DNA of 40,683 bases. Origin: Nemertoderma westbladi. Its lineage: Eukaryota > Xenacoelomorpha > Nemertodermatida > Nemertodermatidae. Where the stretch lies: the NCBI GenBank assembly GCA_032718475.1, contig JAUCBJ010004315.1:1-40683 (forward strand), given 5' to 3'. Position 1 is the stretch's first letter. Every line of letters begins with the position of its first letter. Below are positions 8,485 to 19,580 of this stretch, in pieces. A program made the translations under genes and the position numbers. Below the pieces are notes generated by a model. The model did not search any database, was not told the DNA's origin, and saw nothing but the letters and a program-made list of their open reading frames with translations.

Positions 8485-8718
8485 CAATATTGCAATGTTC
8501 TAGAGTTAATATACGGAAATAATAACCTGAAGCGAATAAAACTGAATAATCACTGATGCCGTTCCAGAAGCAAATTAACCTGTATAATTACCGAGGCCGC
8601 AGGCCGAGGTTATTATATTAGGTTAATTTGCTGAAGGATAAGGCAGAAGTGATTATTACAGTTTTATTCGCTGAAGGTTATTATTTCCGTATATTAACTC
8701 TAGAACATTGCAATATTG
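8485..8718. mobile_element. Palindromic foldback element, MITE-like
   Basis: A 234-bp near-perfect palindrome. The outer arms share CAATATTGCAATGTTCTAG and continue inward for about 100 bp with small mismatches to a centre of ACCGAGGCCGCAGGCCGAGGT. It has no coding capacity. The structure suits a miniature inverted-repeat element, but I could not define a target duplication. Confidence 0.75.
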
Positions 8719-9521
8719 TGTTTATTGTTAATTAGAGCATATTGAACGAACAACATGACAGCATACTTTGTATTTTTAAGGATCGTGTTCTAATACAAAC
8801 ACGCATATATTCAATTTTTTTCAAGCATTAGTAGCATTTAAATCGTAGCATTTAAATCCATTTCCTTGAATTAATATCGTTCCAGAGGTCGTGGGGTTCT
8901 ACCCCTGCAGGCGGGCCAGGATAGTTTTCGTTTTGGCACAAATGCTTTAAAGGTACTAACCAAACCAGGGCGCATATATGCTTTGTTAATTAAATGGTCG
9001 TTAAATGAGTACCAGTTATCTCTTTGCCTGTAAGCAGTATAGTTCTGTGGGGTCTATACTGGAAATGAGTCGTGAGACCTTCTTTTCTATTTTTCGCACT
9101 TGTTTCAAGGAGCTCTCCTTGTTTTTTTTTTCGTTTCCGCACTCATTGCCTCTAACATAAGGTAAGGACGACCGAATCTGTGCGACTACTGTATATTTTT
9201 TTCATTATCTATTTAATAAATTGTTGCAGAAATCACGTTATTTTATTTTCTTCAATACTAGACTCTTTTCACTGATAAATAAATAAAGATAAGCCAACTT
9301 TACTATGTATATTTATAATAATAATACGATTTGTTGGTATTTTTAAAAACACTAGCTACTGTACCATTTTTATGAATACAGTAACTACCATTGAAAACAC
9401 TAGCTACCATAAAAATTACACATGTACCGAGTCGGAAATATGTTCCAGAACATAAATCAACAGCGAAAAGAGCTATACAAAGGCAGAACAATGTTGACAC
9501 GGGATAAACTAGTACCACCCA

Positions 9522-9546
9522 CCCCCCCCCCCCCCCCCCCCCCCCC
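9522..9546. repeat. Poly-C tract, 25 C
   Basis: Uninterrupted C run preceded by CCACCCA. The complementary strand can form G-quadruplex structures. The length is likely unstable, and the exact count may be a sequencing artefact. Confidence 0.8.
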
Positions 9547-10484
9547 AGTAAAATTTAATGAAATTAATAAGATGGCAAACAACGAAAAGATCTTAAGTTT
9601 TTTATGCCGTTAATTATGTTTTTAAGCGTTTTAATGATGCTCGCATGGCTTTTGGTGAGGTCAATTGGAATAAGAGTTATAATTCTTACGAATACTGGAG
9701 TAGAATTTATAGTGCCAATCTGTCAATCTTATTCAGATAGTCATTTTGCTTAATGTGAAATATATAGCTACAGTACATTATCGAAAGAAACCGTAGCAAG
9801 TTTGGTATATTGCTGTACCATAGGATAATACATAAAATTATATGAATATACTGCAACATATATTTTCTAGAATCCCGTATCAGAGCAATTTCTAAGAAAA
9901 GAGTACAATTTTAGGAAAAAATGGTATAATACAACAATTCTAGAACATTTTTTTAAAATTATACGATTATAATTTTAGCTAGTTTCCGTAGCAATATGCG
10001 AAAATTAACAATAAACAGCTATATAAAATCTAAAATTATTCCAAAGTTGTTCAAATAAATATACATAGAAGTTGTAAGAGGGCCCTACACAGACAGCCAG
10101 TTGTTGTCTTTTGTACAGCCAGAAGCTGGCTGGATTCTGTGGTTTTTAAATGGAAATCCCCATAGCTTATCATTAGAATATTAAAATTTAAACGGGCACT
10201 CTCAATAACATTTGGGCACGGAAATATTAGTATCATTAGAACCGGCTTCAAATTCTACACCTTGACGTGCTGACGTGCTTGTACAATAAATTTAGAGCTT
10301 GTGTGAATATTAAGTAGTTATTGCTGTATTGTAAATAATATAATAACATCCAAAATCCAGCCAGATGATATTTACCAGCCATATCGCAGTATCCTGTTCA
10401 TACCTAACCTCTCTGAGATCAATCAGAGCCGGGTATTACAGTATTACGGTCTGGGAAATTAGCCCAATAGGGCAACTTATTTAT

Positions 10485-10544
10485 TTCCCTATAGGGAAGT
10501 TTTTATTTCCCTATAGGGAAATCACAGTTTTCCCTATAGGGAAA
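10485..10544. repeat. Three TTTCCCTATAGGGAAA palindromes
   Basis: Perfect palindromes at 10485-10498, 10505-10522 and 10529-10544, with a degenerate fourth (CCCAATAGGGC) at 10463. They are short, closely spaced and in a non-coding context. Confidence 0.8.
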
Positions 10545-11507
10545 TTATACAATATCTTGGTTTCTATTTATTTTACTTGATTTTTATTTATTTTAGACTT
10601 TAAATTTCCTGTTTTACTGTTAATAATAAATGAATAATATTAAGTGCTATATGATTCAAAATAAATCGGCTAATATTAGTGAATATGAAACTATCGCATT
10701 TGACTGTTTGAAGTACCGGTACCTGATTTTAGATTCTTAATGTCTTAGGCTATTTCTAAAAGCAGTAGAAGTACATAAAATACTGGTACACATACAGGCC
10801 TGTACATAAACATATGTAATTTTAATTTTTACTTTGTTTCGTTATCGAGTTGATATTTCATTGATAATAGGCCTAATGTTCTTGTGTCTTGGTTAGGATT
10901 ATATTAGTGTTCTGGAGTTCCCGGAAGAGACACTGGGCGATTTTTCGATTAATTTCCTATTAATTTTAAATGTTTAATATTGGTTATGAAATAAATAAAT
11001 GAAATCATTGTTTTCGTTGTCGTTATAAAACCTATACCGTTGTTGAAACTGTTCATTTCCATAAATAGAATAACCCATTGGTACACACACTACCTAAAAT
11101 ACAAACATTTACTTTTAATCATAGATTGTTTATTTCCATCACAAACATCCTCTCAGCCCCTCCTGCTTTGGTTACAATATTATTCCTTCATCCTTTATGG
11201 CAATTCCTTTGCACACACTTGGAAGATTAACCAATGTGATGCTCTTTACTTGCTCATAAAAACAGAAACAGAGGTAAAACTTTAATTCATAAATCGAGGT
11301 AAAGTCATCTGCATTTAATGATACCAAAACATGACAGCAATTCCAAATCCGCCCTGCCCCATGGTACTTACTGAGGGTTTACCAGTAATAATGATGTAAT
11401 ACTAGTAGTGTACGGTATTTCAAAATTAGAAATTTTTCTTTCCAAAATCAAAATTAAAAAATTAGAAATTTTTCCTTTCCAACAACGCAATATGTGCTTG
11501 ATGAAAC

Positions 11508-11618
11508 GGGCAAGGTAATAAATATGTACTTGCCAATACGGACAAGGTAGATATTTGTACTTGCCAATACGGGCAAGGTAGATAGATATATGTACTTGCC
11601 AAAAGGGCCAAGGTATAG
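11508..11618. repeat. 31-35 bp tandem repeat with inverted ends
   Basis: Three full units and a partial fourth of the form GGCAAGGTA-n-TACTTGCC. Each unit starts and ends with the complementary words GGCAAG and CTTGCC, so each can fold back. Confidence 0.75.
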
Positions 11619-11889
11619 TGGTATACATACATATACAGTACTGAGATACGCAACATAAATTTGGCATCGTCTGACCATAGATACAGTATGTCGCATATGT
11701 ACATTATTTCCAGATTACCACTGAAATAAAACGTGCAAAATAAAGTAACTAGAAAAGATAGAACAACAATTAAACATAAAAAAAACGCTATTTGAAAATT
11801 TAACACAATAAAATGTTTTTTGGGATTTGAAAAAATGAAACTAATACAGGTGTAATAGGTACTGTATAGCTAAATCACGTACACTACTG

Positions 11890-13180
11890 TACACGAGATT
11901 ACCTGTGGTGTACCGCAAGGTAGTATATTAGGTCCTCTGCTTTTTGTATGCTATGTAAATGATATGATAAGTAGTATAGATCCCGATTTTAAACTCATTT
12001 TATATGCCGACGACAGTGCTCTTATTATCTCTCATAAAGATCCTATCCATATTTCCCAAAAGTTAAGTGCAGTTCTAGAATCCTGTAATGAGTGGTTGGT
12101 TGATAATAAGCTATCCATTCACTACGGTAAGACTGAAAGTATTTTGTTTGGTTCCAAACGAAAGTTAAAGAAGGTAACTAACTAAGTTTGAAGTCACTAG
12201 TAATGGACATAAGATTGAAAATAAAAAAAAAATTATTAATATATAAATATATAAATAATATTATAATATATTAAATTAAATTAAATATATTATTATTATT
12301 AAAATTAAAAAAAAAATATTTAGGCGCCACATTGAATAACTGCTAATCAGAAGAAAGCACAGTGAAAAATATTTTCTCGAAAGTTAACAGTAGGCTTAGG
12401 ATTTGATTGATTGATTGATTTTGATTGATTGATTTATTTATTTTTACCCATATAAACATATACATAATAATTAAGGCACATATAATTATTGTAATATATA
12501 TCAGTATATATATAAATATAATATATATATATAGGTTAATGAGGGCAACCTAGTAGCATTGCTAGTGGACGGCTGCCCACCAGGGAGGGTGGATGGATAT
12601 TTCAGAGGAAGGGAATGGGACAAGTACAGTATATAGTTAGATTATAATAGGGTTAGATAGGATAGGGTTAGGATAGGCTGGGTAGGTTAGGTGGATAGAG
12701 TAGGACATGATATGATAGGGTAGGATAGAGTAGGATAGGATAGGGTAGATAGGAGGATAGAGTAAGTAGTTACTTTGCTCTTCTTTAATACAGTGTCACA
12801 TGGACTATGCGTGCTCTTCTTGGTATGAAGGCTTAACCAAACAGCTGAAATGTAAATTACAAGTAGCTCAGAATAAAGTAGTACGATTTATTAAAGACTA
12901 CAAACCTAGGCATCACCTAACTCCAGATGACTTTTCTGAATCTGGACCACTTAACTTAGATAGTAGAGTTAAGCAGCTACGCCTTAACCATGTGCATAAA
13001 GTGTATTATGGTAAATGTCCTAATTACCTAAAACAAAAATTCAACAGAGTACGCGATACACACTCTTACAGTACCAGAGCTAGTGCTTCAAACTTCTACC
13101 TCCCGAATTATAAATCCTTTGAATCTGATACTTTCTTTTTTAACGGCATTAAAAATTGGAACGCTCTGGTCATCATTTAA
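11890..13180 (+). pseudogene. Broken CR1/jockey-like LINE reverse transcriptase
   Basis: Three collinear pieces of a non-LTR reverse transcriptase. The first, 11895-12185, carries ITCGVPQGSILGPLLF and the catalytic box YADD, ending at a stop codon. The second, about 12319-12402, encodes YLGATLNN and KVNSRLR-like thumb sequence with an internal stop. The third, 12782-13180, encodes the C-terminal region with HMDYACSSWYEGL, QNKVVRFI and FFFNGIKNWNAL. Between them are 133 bp of AT-rich sequence and about 379 bp of simple repeats and unrelated sequence. The N-terminal endonuclease and the front of the RT are missing, consistent with 5' truncation. The element is dead. Clade assignment rests on motif resemblance only. 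Confidence 0.82.
12403..12781. repeat. Simple-repeat insertion splitting the LINE
   Basis: Contains GATT repeats (12405-12435), TA-rich microsatellite (12460-12535) and an irregular GGATAGGGTTAGG-like tract (12640-12770). It separates the thumb and C-terminal parts of the reverse transcriptase frame. About 75 bp of expected LINE sequence also appears to be missing here. Confidence 0.6.
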
Positions 13181-13680
13181 CTAATTGAGGGAAAGGGGCA
13201 GGTTACAGAGGCGGGCCTTTCTAACCAAAACAATAAACGGTCACTTTACCAATTCAGGGAAAGGAGCAGGTTACAGAGGCGGGATTTTCTAACCAAAACA
13301 ATAAACGATCATTTAACTAATTGAGGGAAAAGGGCAGGTTACAGAGGCGGGATTTTCTAACCAAAACAATAAACGATCATTTAAATAATTGAGGGAAAGG
13401 AGCAGGTTACAGAGACGGGATTTTCTAACCAAAACAATAAACGATAACATTACCAATTGAGAGAAAGGAGCAGGTTACAGAGGCGGGATTTTCTAACCAA
13501 AACAATAAACGATAACATTACCAATTGAGGGAAAGGAGCAGGTTACAGAGGCGGGATTTTCTAACCAAAACAATAAACGATCACTTAACTAATTGAGAGA
13601 AAGGAGCAGGTTAAGGCCGGATTTTCTAACCAAAACAATAAACAGACACTTTACCAAATCAGGGAAAGGAGCAGGTTATC
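13165..13680 (+). repeat. 68-bp satellite starting at the LINE stop codon
   Basis: Seven to eight units of about 68 bp, with the core GGTTACAGAGGCGGGATTTT followed by CTAACCAAAACAATAAACG. The first unit begins within the last codons of the LINE C-terminal frame. A single diverged unit recurs at 37197-37240, so this sequence is dispersed, as expected if it is a LINE 3' UTR motif. Confidence 0.88.
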
Positions 13681-14141
13681 CGTAACACTACTCAGACAGT
13701 AGTCATGATCCATTATTGATTATAAAACTAATACAGTAATAGGCCTAAATTATGTGAAAGGTATATCCACATTTTCCACAATCCTGCAATCCAGTTTGGC
13801 CTATCAATTATTTAAAATTTATTAGCACAACCGGTAGGCCTACCATTACCGTATTTAAATGGTAGGCTACACAGTAGGCCTATAGCAGTACCGGTGCCGG
13901 TACCGGTACTAAAATACAGAAATACCTGATTTATACCTACTGTACATCTGTACATACAATACAGCAAAATAGTGCTATATATACTAATACCGGTACTGAT
14001 AGCCTGAGAGAACAGCAGTAGAGAAACCGGTAGCATGGAACCTAACATTAGACTTTTGGAGGACATAAAAAATAAAAAAAAAGGACAAAAAAAGGTTTTA
14101 AATGGACAATAATAATTATTGCGATTTAATTACATTTGTCC
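13681..14141. other. Non-coding interval with ACCGGTA words
   Basis: No gene seen. It is rich in TAGGCCTA and in GGTACC/ACCGGT palindromes (13889-13912), words that recur throughout the window. Confidence 0.4.
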
Positions 14142-15249
14142 ATCTTTTCGACCTACGCGTTGGCCTACGCGTAGCTACGCGTAGCTACGCGTAGTTCGCC
14201 ACATTGGGTCATATATCACCAGTTTCAGAGTTTTAACTTTAACTACGCGTAGGTCTGTAGGTGCTACGCGTAGCTACGCGTAGGTCCTACGCGACCTACG
14301 TAGGTGCTACCCATAACTATGTCTATACGTCGTTTATCATTAGTAGGCCTACGTATTCCAAGCGGTTCAGTACTAAAATAAGACAGTACGGTATGTTCAA
14401 TAAACAACCCACAACCATCAAATGCTTTCAACAGTAATGCATCCTATACCTGTATACTCTACATAGAGGAATACGCTAAGTCTACATATTCTTCACTTCA
14501 TGCGTTGCGGGTGCTAAAATGTGTTACCGGTAATAATGCTTAGAGTTCAAAAATAGTTTACAATGGAAATAGGCCGATGGTTCTTATCGATTCTTTATGC
14601 TTTTTATTGCCTTTGTTCACGATAAGGCAGTAAGGCAAGGATATATTTCATATGTTAACCCCTTGACAAGGGAAGGGGGAGACTAAATTGTTTACCATGA
14701 TTGGTTGCACTTCTTGTTATTTGACCAAACAATTGAATTTTATGCAGTATTTATCAGCTTTCGCTTAACCACTTCACCGGTAGATTGGTAGCTTACTACT
14801 GTAGAATATTTAAATAATCCAATGGAAACAAAGATACCTGAATCATGAGACGTGAATTTCTAAATCTACTTTTTATTCATCCTGTGTTTGTATGTGAAAG
14901 AGCCGAATATTATTTATTACCAGTGCTGTATGTATAGATATATGAGTTTCCGATTCTGTTATTCTTTACGTCTGATAATCAGATACCTGACATATACCGA
15001 TACTTGCCTAACAACTCAACCCTACCGGACCTGAAATGAAAAATCATTGTTATCAGGACTGCTACGCGTAGCACCTACGCGTAGTTTCAAAATACCTACG
15101 CGTAGTTCCAAAATAACTACGCGTAGTTTTAAAACACCTGCGCGTAATTGTTAAAAAGGCAGTAAGTCTGGCCCTACCGGTAAATGACAGGAATGGAAGT
15201 TACAAACTACGCGTAGCTACGCGTAGGACTACGCGTAGGTCGAAAAGAT
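14142..15249. mobile_element. Inverted-repeat element with CTACGCGTAG palindromes
   Basis: The ends ATCTTTTCGACCTACGCG (14142 onward) and CGCGTAGGTCGAAAAGAT (to 15249) are inverted. Both ends lead into clusters of the perfect 10-bp palindrome CTACGCGTAG (14150-14300 and 15060-15235, more than a dozen copies including variants). The middle, about 750 bp, is non-coding. No clear target duplication was found, so classification as a non-autonomous DNA element is tentative. Confidence 0.6.
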
Positions 15250-15449
15250 TTACCCCCATTCCAGCATTCCACATTCTGCGATTGACCAGTGTGTCAGTGT
15301 CAGTGTGTAGTGTCTACATCTGTATATACATGTATTGACATACATAGGTCTATGTAGTGATGTACTGCAGTACTGCGTACTGCAGTACTGATGTATGTCA
15401 ATTATTGCAGTATTGTTGTATTGTGTTATTTAAATGCTCAACATTGTCT
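15250..15449. other. Short spacer between two palindromic elements
   Basis: Contains CAGTGTGTCAGTGTCAGTGTG and a GTACTGCAGTACTGC-type palindrome near 15360-15395. No coding content. Confidence 0.4.
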
Positions 15450-15455
15450 GAATTG
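15450..15455. repeat. Candidate target duplication GAATTG, left
   Basis: GAATTG precedes the inverted end TACGGTGGCTG and recurs at 16300-16305 after the other end. The match continues as GAATTGTAC, so a 2-bp TA or 9-bp duplication cannot be excluded. Confidence 0.65.
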
Positions 15456-16299
15456 TACGGTGGCTGAATTGTGCCACTTAATACTTTTTTTTTATTTTTT
15501 TTTTTAAGCGACTTTTTGGTCGACCAAAAAGTACTTTTTGGTCGACCAAAAAGTAGTTTTTGGTCGACCAATAAGTCGACTTTTTGGTCGACCAAAAAGT
15601 AGTTTTTGGTCGACCAAAAAGTACTTTTTGGTCGACCAATAAGTCGACTTTTTGGTCGACCAATAAGTCGACTTTTTGGTCGACCAAAAAGTAGTTTTTG
15701 GTCGACCAAAAAGTACTTTTTGGTCGACCAATAAGTCGACTTTTTGGTCGACCAAAAAGTACTTTTTGGTCGACCAATAAGTACTTTTTGGTCGACCAAA
15801 AAGTCTGCAAGTATTATCCAATTAGGAAACACGCAAGTATTTTGGAGGTAAAATCAAATTACTTGTTGATGTTCCTTTTGCCCACCAGTCCTAATACTGT
15901 AATATACTACCGGTATGCTACAGGTATGCTACCAAAAAGTACTTTTTGGTCGACCAAAAAGTCTGGAAGTATTATCCAATAGAAAACATATATATAACTA
16001 TTTTGGAGGTAAAATCAAATTACTGTACCGGTGTACATAAAGTTTTGTTAAACACATTGATCGCTAGGCCTACCGGTACCTAGGATATTAACCCTTCATC
16101 ATGATAGTGTTACGGTTTTAAATAACCACCTAATTCACTTAATGTAATTTGATTTTGCCTCGAAAATAGTTGTATGTTTTCTATTGGATAATACTTCCAG
16201 ACTTTTTGGTCGACCAAAAAGTACTTTTTGGTCGACCAAAAAGTCGCTTCAAAAAAAATAATAAAAAAAAGTATTAAGTGGCACAATTCAGCCACCGTA
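15456..16299. mobile_element. Inverted-repeat element packed with GGTCGACC palindromes
   Basis: An 844-bp element with terminal inverted repeats of about 95 bp starting TACGGTGGCTGAATTGTGCC. Each arm runs through a poly-T/A stretch into copies of the palindrome ACTTTTTGGTCGACCAAAAAGT. The left side has 13 GGTCGACC centres in a row (15518-15797), the middle one and the right arm two. A segment reading AAGTATTATCCAAT occurs three times, once inverted. No transposase. Open frames here only translate the repeat and are not genes. Confidence 0.82.
15508..15805. repeat. Array of 13 perfect 22-bp palindromes
   Basis: GGTCGACC centres at 15518, 15540, 15562, 15586, 15608, 15630, 15654, 15678, 15700, 15722, 15746, 15768 and 15790. 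The step is 22 bp after units ending AAAAAGT and 24 bp after those ending AATAAGTCG. Each unit can extrude as a cruciform. Confidence 0.92.
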
Positions 16300-16305
16300 G
16301 AATTG
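16300..16305. repeat. Candidate target duplication GAATTG, right
   Basis: Matches 15450-15455, immediately after the inverted end of the GGTCGACC element. Confidence 0.65.
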
Positions 16306-16309
16306 TACT

Positions 16310-16314
16310 CAAAC
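16310..16314. repeat. Target-site duplication CAAAC, left copy
   Basis: CAAAC precedes the TGTAAAGG start of the left LTR and recurs at 33455-33459 after the GCGAACA end of the right LTR. Confidence 0.92.
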
Positions 16315-17324
16315 TGTAAAGGCTTTTGCGTAATTAGCTGGTTATTTTCCCCGTAAAGTACTCTGTAGTTGCAGAGTTGGTTTACCAGGCATAAAAAGGC
16401 CGTGTCCTTACTGTACTGGTGTTTTGGAGGACATAAAAGTAATTTCTTCTGTATGTGTACTTTAGCGGACATAATCCGCAATTTTATGACGCAATACGCC
16501 GGATCCTCTTGAAACAGTGTAGCTACCATGACGACGGCTAACAGCTGATATTGCCACGTAGAACATCTCTTTGTTCTTTGTTCTCTCTTTGTTCGGTCGA
16601 CCAATCAGAGCGTTTTTTGCCTCTGTGTTAGATGGTAGATAGAAACTCGTGGAGTTGAGTCAGTATGTGATTTTTCCACAGCCTACAACACCGGCGTGGA
16701 ACCTCCGTGTTTCAGTCTTTAGTTCAACATTAGTAGGCTTAATTATAGAACGTATATCCGTTATCTCACTGATCATATCTCACTCAGTCACTCATAATCA
16801 TTCATAACTTAACATTACTGCTTTGCTGTCGGTTATTCATTATATTTGTTGATGAAATATTATATTTGGAATACTGATAAACAATCAGACACCCCAATCT
16901 TCTTGATATACTAAAGGTTAGAGAGACCGGATACATATAACGATTGCGACTTACATTAAGTGGTTTGAAGTGAATCTAATGCTATTTTATAGGCCCTACA
17001 CGTATTGTCTGTTGTTCTCCTTATATGTGACTAAAATTAGTGAAGGATGTCCTAAAGGAACTGTTAATATTTCCCGAAAGTGAATAATATTGTCAGAGAT
17101 TATATATATTAAGATCAGTCGAATAATACAGTAGGCCTATCCCTCAATACGATTAGGCTTCCGAATCCAGTCTCCCGGGTATATCCAGCGGGTGAATGAT
17201 CGCGCATAGACTGGTTTCGGCTAATGTAGTGTTTCAAATATTTGTCGTAGGCTAAAGATATCTATTATCTAGAAGACATCCTAATTTGGCAGGTTAAACT
17301 GCTAAAGGTCTGAAAGCGCGAACA
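16315..17324 (+). repeat. Left LTR of the 17-kb BEL/Pao element
   Basis: 1010 bp. It matches the right LTR except for about seven substitutions, an 8-bp tandem GCAGAGTT absent on the right, a 1-bp indel, and two insertions present only on the right. Confidence 0.92.
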
Positions 17325-19580
17325 ATAACGGATATTTCGTCTAATTGCAGGGTAGGCAATAAATACAGTTTAATATTGTTCTGGTAAGAACAATAACGGA
17401 TATAGCTTCTGTTTTGCAGTAGGCAATAAAGCTGAAGTACCGGCAACCGGTACCCAGTAGGCCTGACTACCTAACCACCCGGACCGGTACCTACAGCAGT
17501 ACAGGTACAGCAGTATTATTCGATTTTGATAATTATATACCAGTAGGCCTTAATAATTAATCAGGGACGGCCGCCCTGGTTTTTTATTGAGATTTTACTT
17601 ATTTCTGTCAAGTTTTATTTATTTGTAGGCTAATATTGAGCAGAAGGCATGTAAGCCTGCTCAGATTGTACAGATAATTTGTAGGCTGGACTGTTGTCTA
17701 ACTGTTGTTAAGTCTGAACGGATTGCAGTGTGTGTAGAGCATCTGTCCGATAAAGTGCTAGTTAGGAACGTAGGGGCTTCAAGTGCTGTGAGGTAAACCC
17801 CCTTTGAAAGAATAAGTCGTACTACTAGGTTAGAACGCATACTAACTAATCATTTCGGAGTCTGCATATACTGTAGTTTATTTAGGCTTGATAGTAGTCT
17901 GCCATCGTTTGGTCTGTACTTTGTTTGTGTAGTCTGTACAGGTAGCGTATAATTCTTATTTAGATAATTTGTAGGCTGGATAGTTGTCTGGCTGTTGTTG
18001 GGTCTGAGGAAATTTCGGTGTGTGTAGAGTGTATGTCTGATAAAGTGCCAGTTGGGAACGTAGGGGCTTCCAGAGCTGTGAGGTAAACCCCCTCGAAAGA
18101 ATAAGTCGTACTACTCGGTTAGAACGCATACTAACTAACCATTTCGGAGTCTGCATATAACGTAGTTTGTTTAGGCTTGATAGTAGTCTGTCAGTATTTG
18201 GTCTGCATTTTGTTTGAGTAGTCTGTACGCGTAGCGTAATATTTATTATTCAGAGTTTATGCGATTATTCGCAACATTCATATCCCCAAGTTAATTCCTA
18301 CAGTAATTGTGCTTGTTGTACATACCGTTATAGTTAAATTAACCCCGGTACTACATCAGGGCTGCTTGGCGTAGGTAAAGACTGGTGATTTTGTGCCCCG
18401 GTCACTCCAGCAGATACCGTGGTTCTTTTAGCTGTACAAGTATTTCTAACTGCTGATTATTTGTTGTATAAGTACTTGTACCTAATTTAGGGTTTAGTGT
18501 ACAGTGCTTTCCGAAGGTAATTAGTGTGTAGGCAGTATATTTGTGTTGTAAAGTGGTTAATAGGCACGTTGGTTCTGGTAGACCGCGGTAATTAACTTCT
18601 AGGTAGGAACACTCCGTGATACATAACGTAGTACTTATAGCGCCACGGCTATAAGTCGTCAGACGGTGGTATTTTCCTATCTGGACAACGCAGTATATTT
18701 ACTACTACTTATTATTTTCAAATACCGTAGTAACCCTGTCCTTTGTAATAACCAGATATTCTAACCCTTTGTTAGGCTGGTTAGTAGACTTCTTGTAAAA
18801 TTACCCTAAAAATTCGTACTTGTAAATTTTTGTGTTTATTTAGAGATTGTAATCTCAACCCGAATTGTACGTAATCTGTAGTATTAAGTAACTTAGGTAA
18901 ATTAGAATTATTTGTTTTAGTGTCCAACAAGTAGCACTCCACTGAGAGCGCACAGCTTCTGTGTAGTGACTCCCCCCAGAAATAATAACATTTATTTCAA
19001 ATATTGACAAAACCCATTAAACGGGTATATATATATTATAAATCAACTCAAACGATTTATAAATAGTAGGCCTGCCATACAACAACTAGGTCTCAATATC
19101 AGTTGGACTACTGCTCAAATAACGGTAATAAAGTAAGTTAAAGTAACCAAGTAACCCTTAAAATTCAGAAATTCAATTATTCTAAAATAATTGACATACC
19201 GGTATTTACAATAGGCTTATTATATTTATTTCTATAAATTTTAGGCTGAAATCATACCGGTATTCTGTAATTAATTCAAGTTAATAATTATACTTATATG
19301 TACTATAAGTGTAAGCTGCATACCGGTATTCACGATAGGCCTATTATATATTTATATATATTTGTGCTGGAATTACATACCAGTATCCTGTGACAAACCT
19401 AGTCTGTAATAATACTTATATATATACTATAAGCATACCGGTATTCTAATATATTATACATATATCACGCTACACTAAGTAGCAGTATCGGTAATTAATT
19501 ACTAGGCTAACACTGATACTGAATTACTAGACTTGCTTAAACTGTAATATAGCAGTAGGCATTCAACTGTACAAACCAAC
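17325..19580 (+). other. Long leader between LTR and gag
   Basis: 2.26 kb without a convincing coding frame. The sequence after the LTR starts ATAACGGATATTTCG, which is not a TGG-type primer-binding site. It contains the 290-bp tandem duplication and many ACCGGTA and TATATA words. ATG 19581 ends it. It may carry packaging or splicing signals, but none is recognisable. Confidence 0.6.
17672..18250 (+). repeat. 290-bp tandem duplication in the leader
   Basis: Unit 1 (17672-17961) and unit 2 (17962 to about 18250) both begin AGATAATTTGTAGGCTGGA and share blocks such as GAACGTAGGGGCTTC and AGAACGCATACTAACTAA. They differ by roughly a tenth of positions, so the duplication is older than the insertion. 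Confidence 0.88.

Larger units (their letters stand above)
8719..11889. other. Non-coding AT-rich interval
   Basis: No gene is recognised in 3.2 kb. Short frames are AT-rich with no family resemblance. Distinct items inside are a run of 25 C (9522-9546), three TTTCCCTATAGGGAAA palindromes (10485-10544) and a short tandem repeat with inverted ends (11508-11618). A GGTTCTACCCC word near 8893 is weakly like a tRNA B box. Confidence 0.5.

Noticed and set aside
8880-8920. tRNA-like B box (GGTTCTACCCC) suggesting a SINE or tRNA
   Set aside because: No A box, cloverleaf or SINE tail could be found around it.
12640-12770. Telomere-like GGGTTAGG repeats
   Set aside because: Units are irregular (GGATAGG, GGTAGGTTAGG) and not TTAGGG arrays. 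Treated as simple repeat.
15398-15832. Several overlapping open frames rich in FWSTKK, GRPKS and LVDQK on both strands
   Set aside because: They are translations of the 22-bp GGTCGACC palindrome array; frames stay open because the unit lacks stops.
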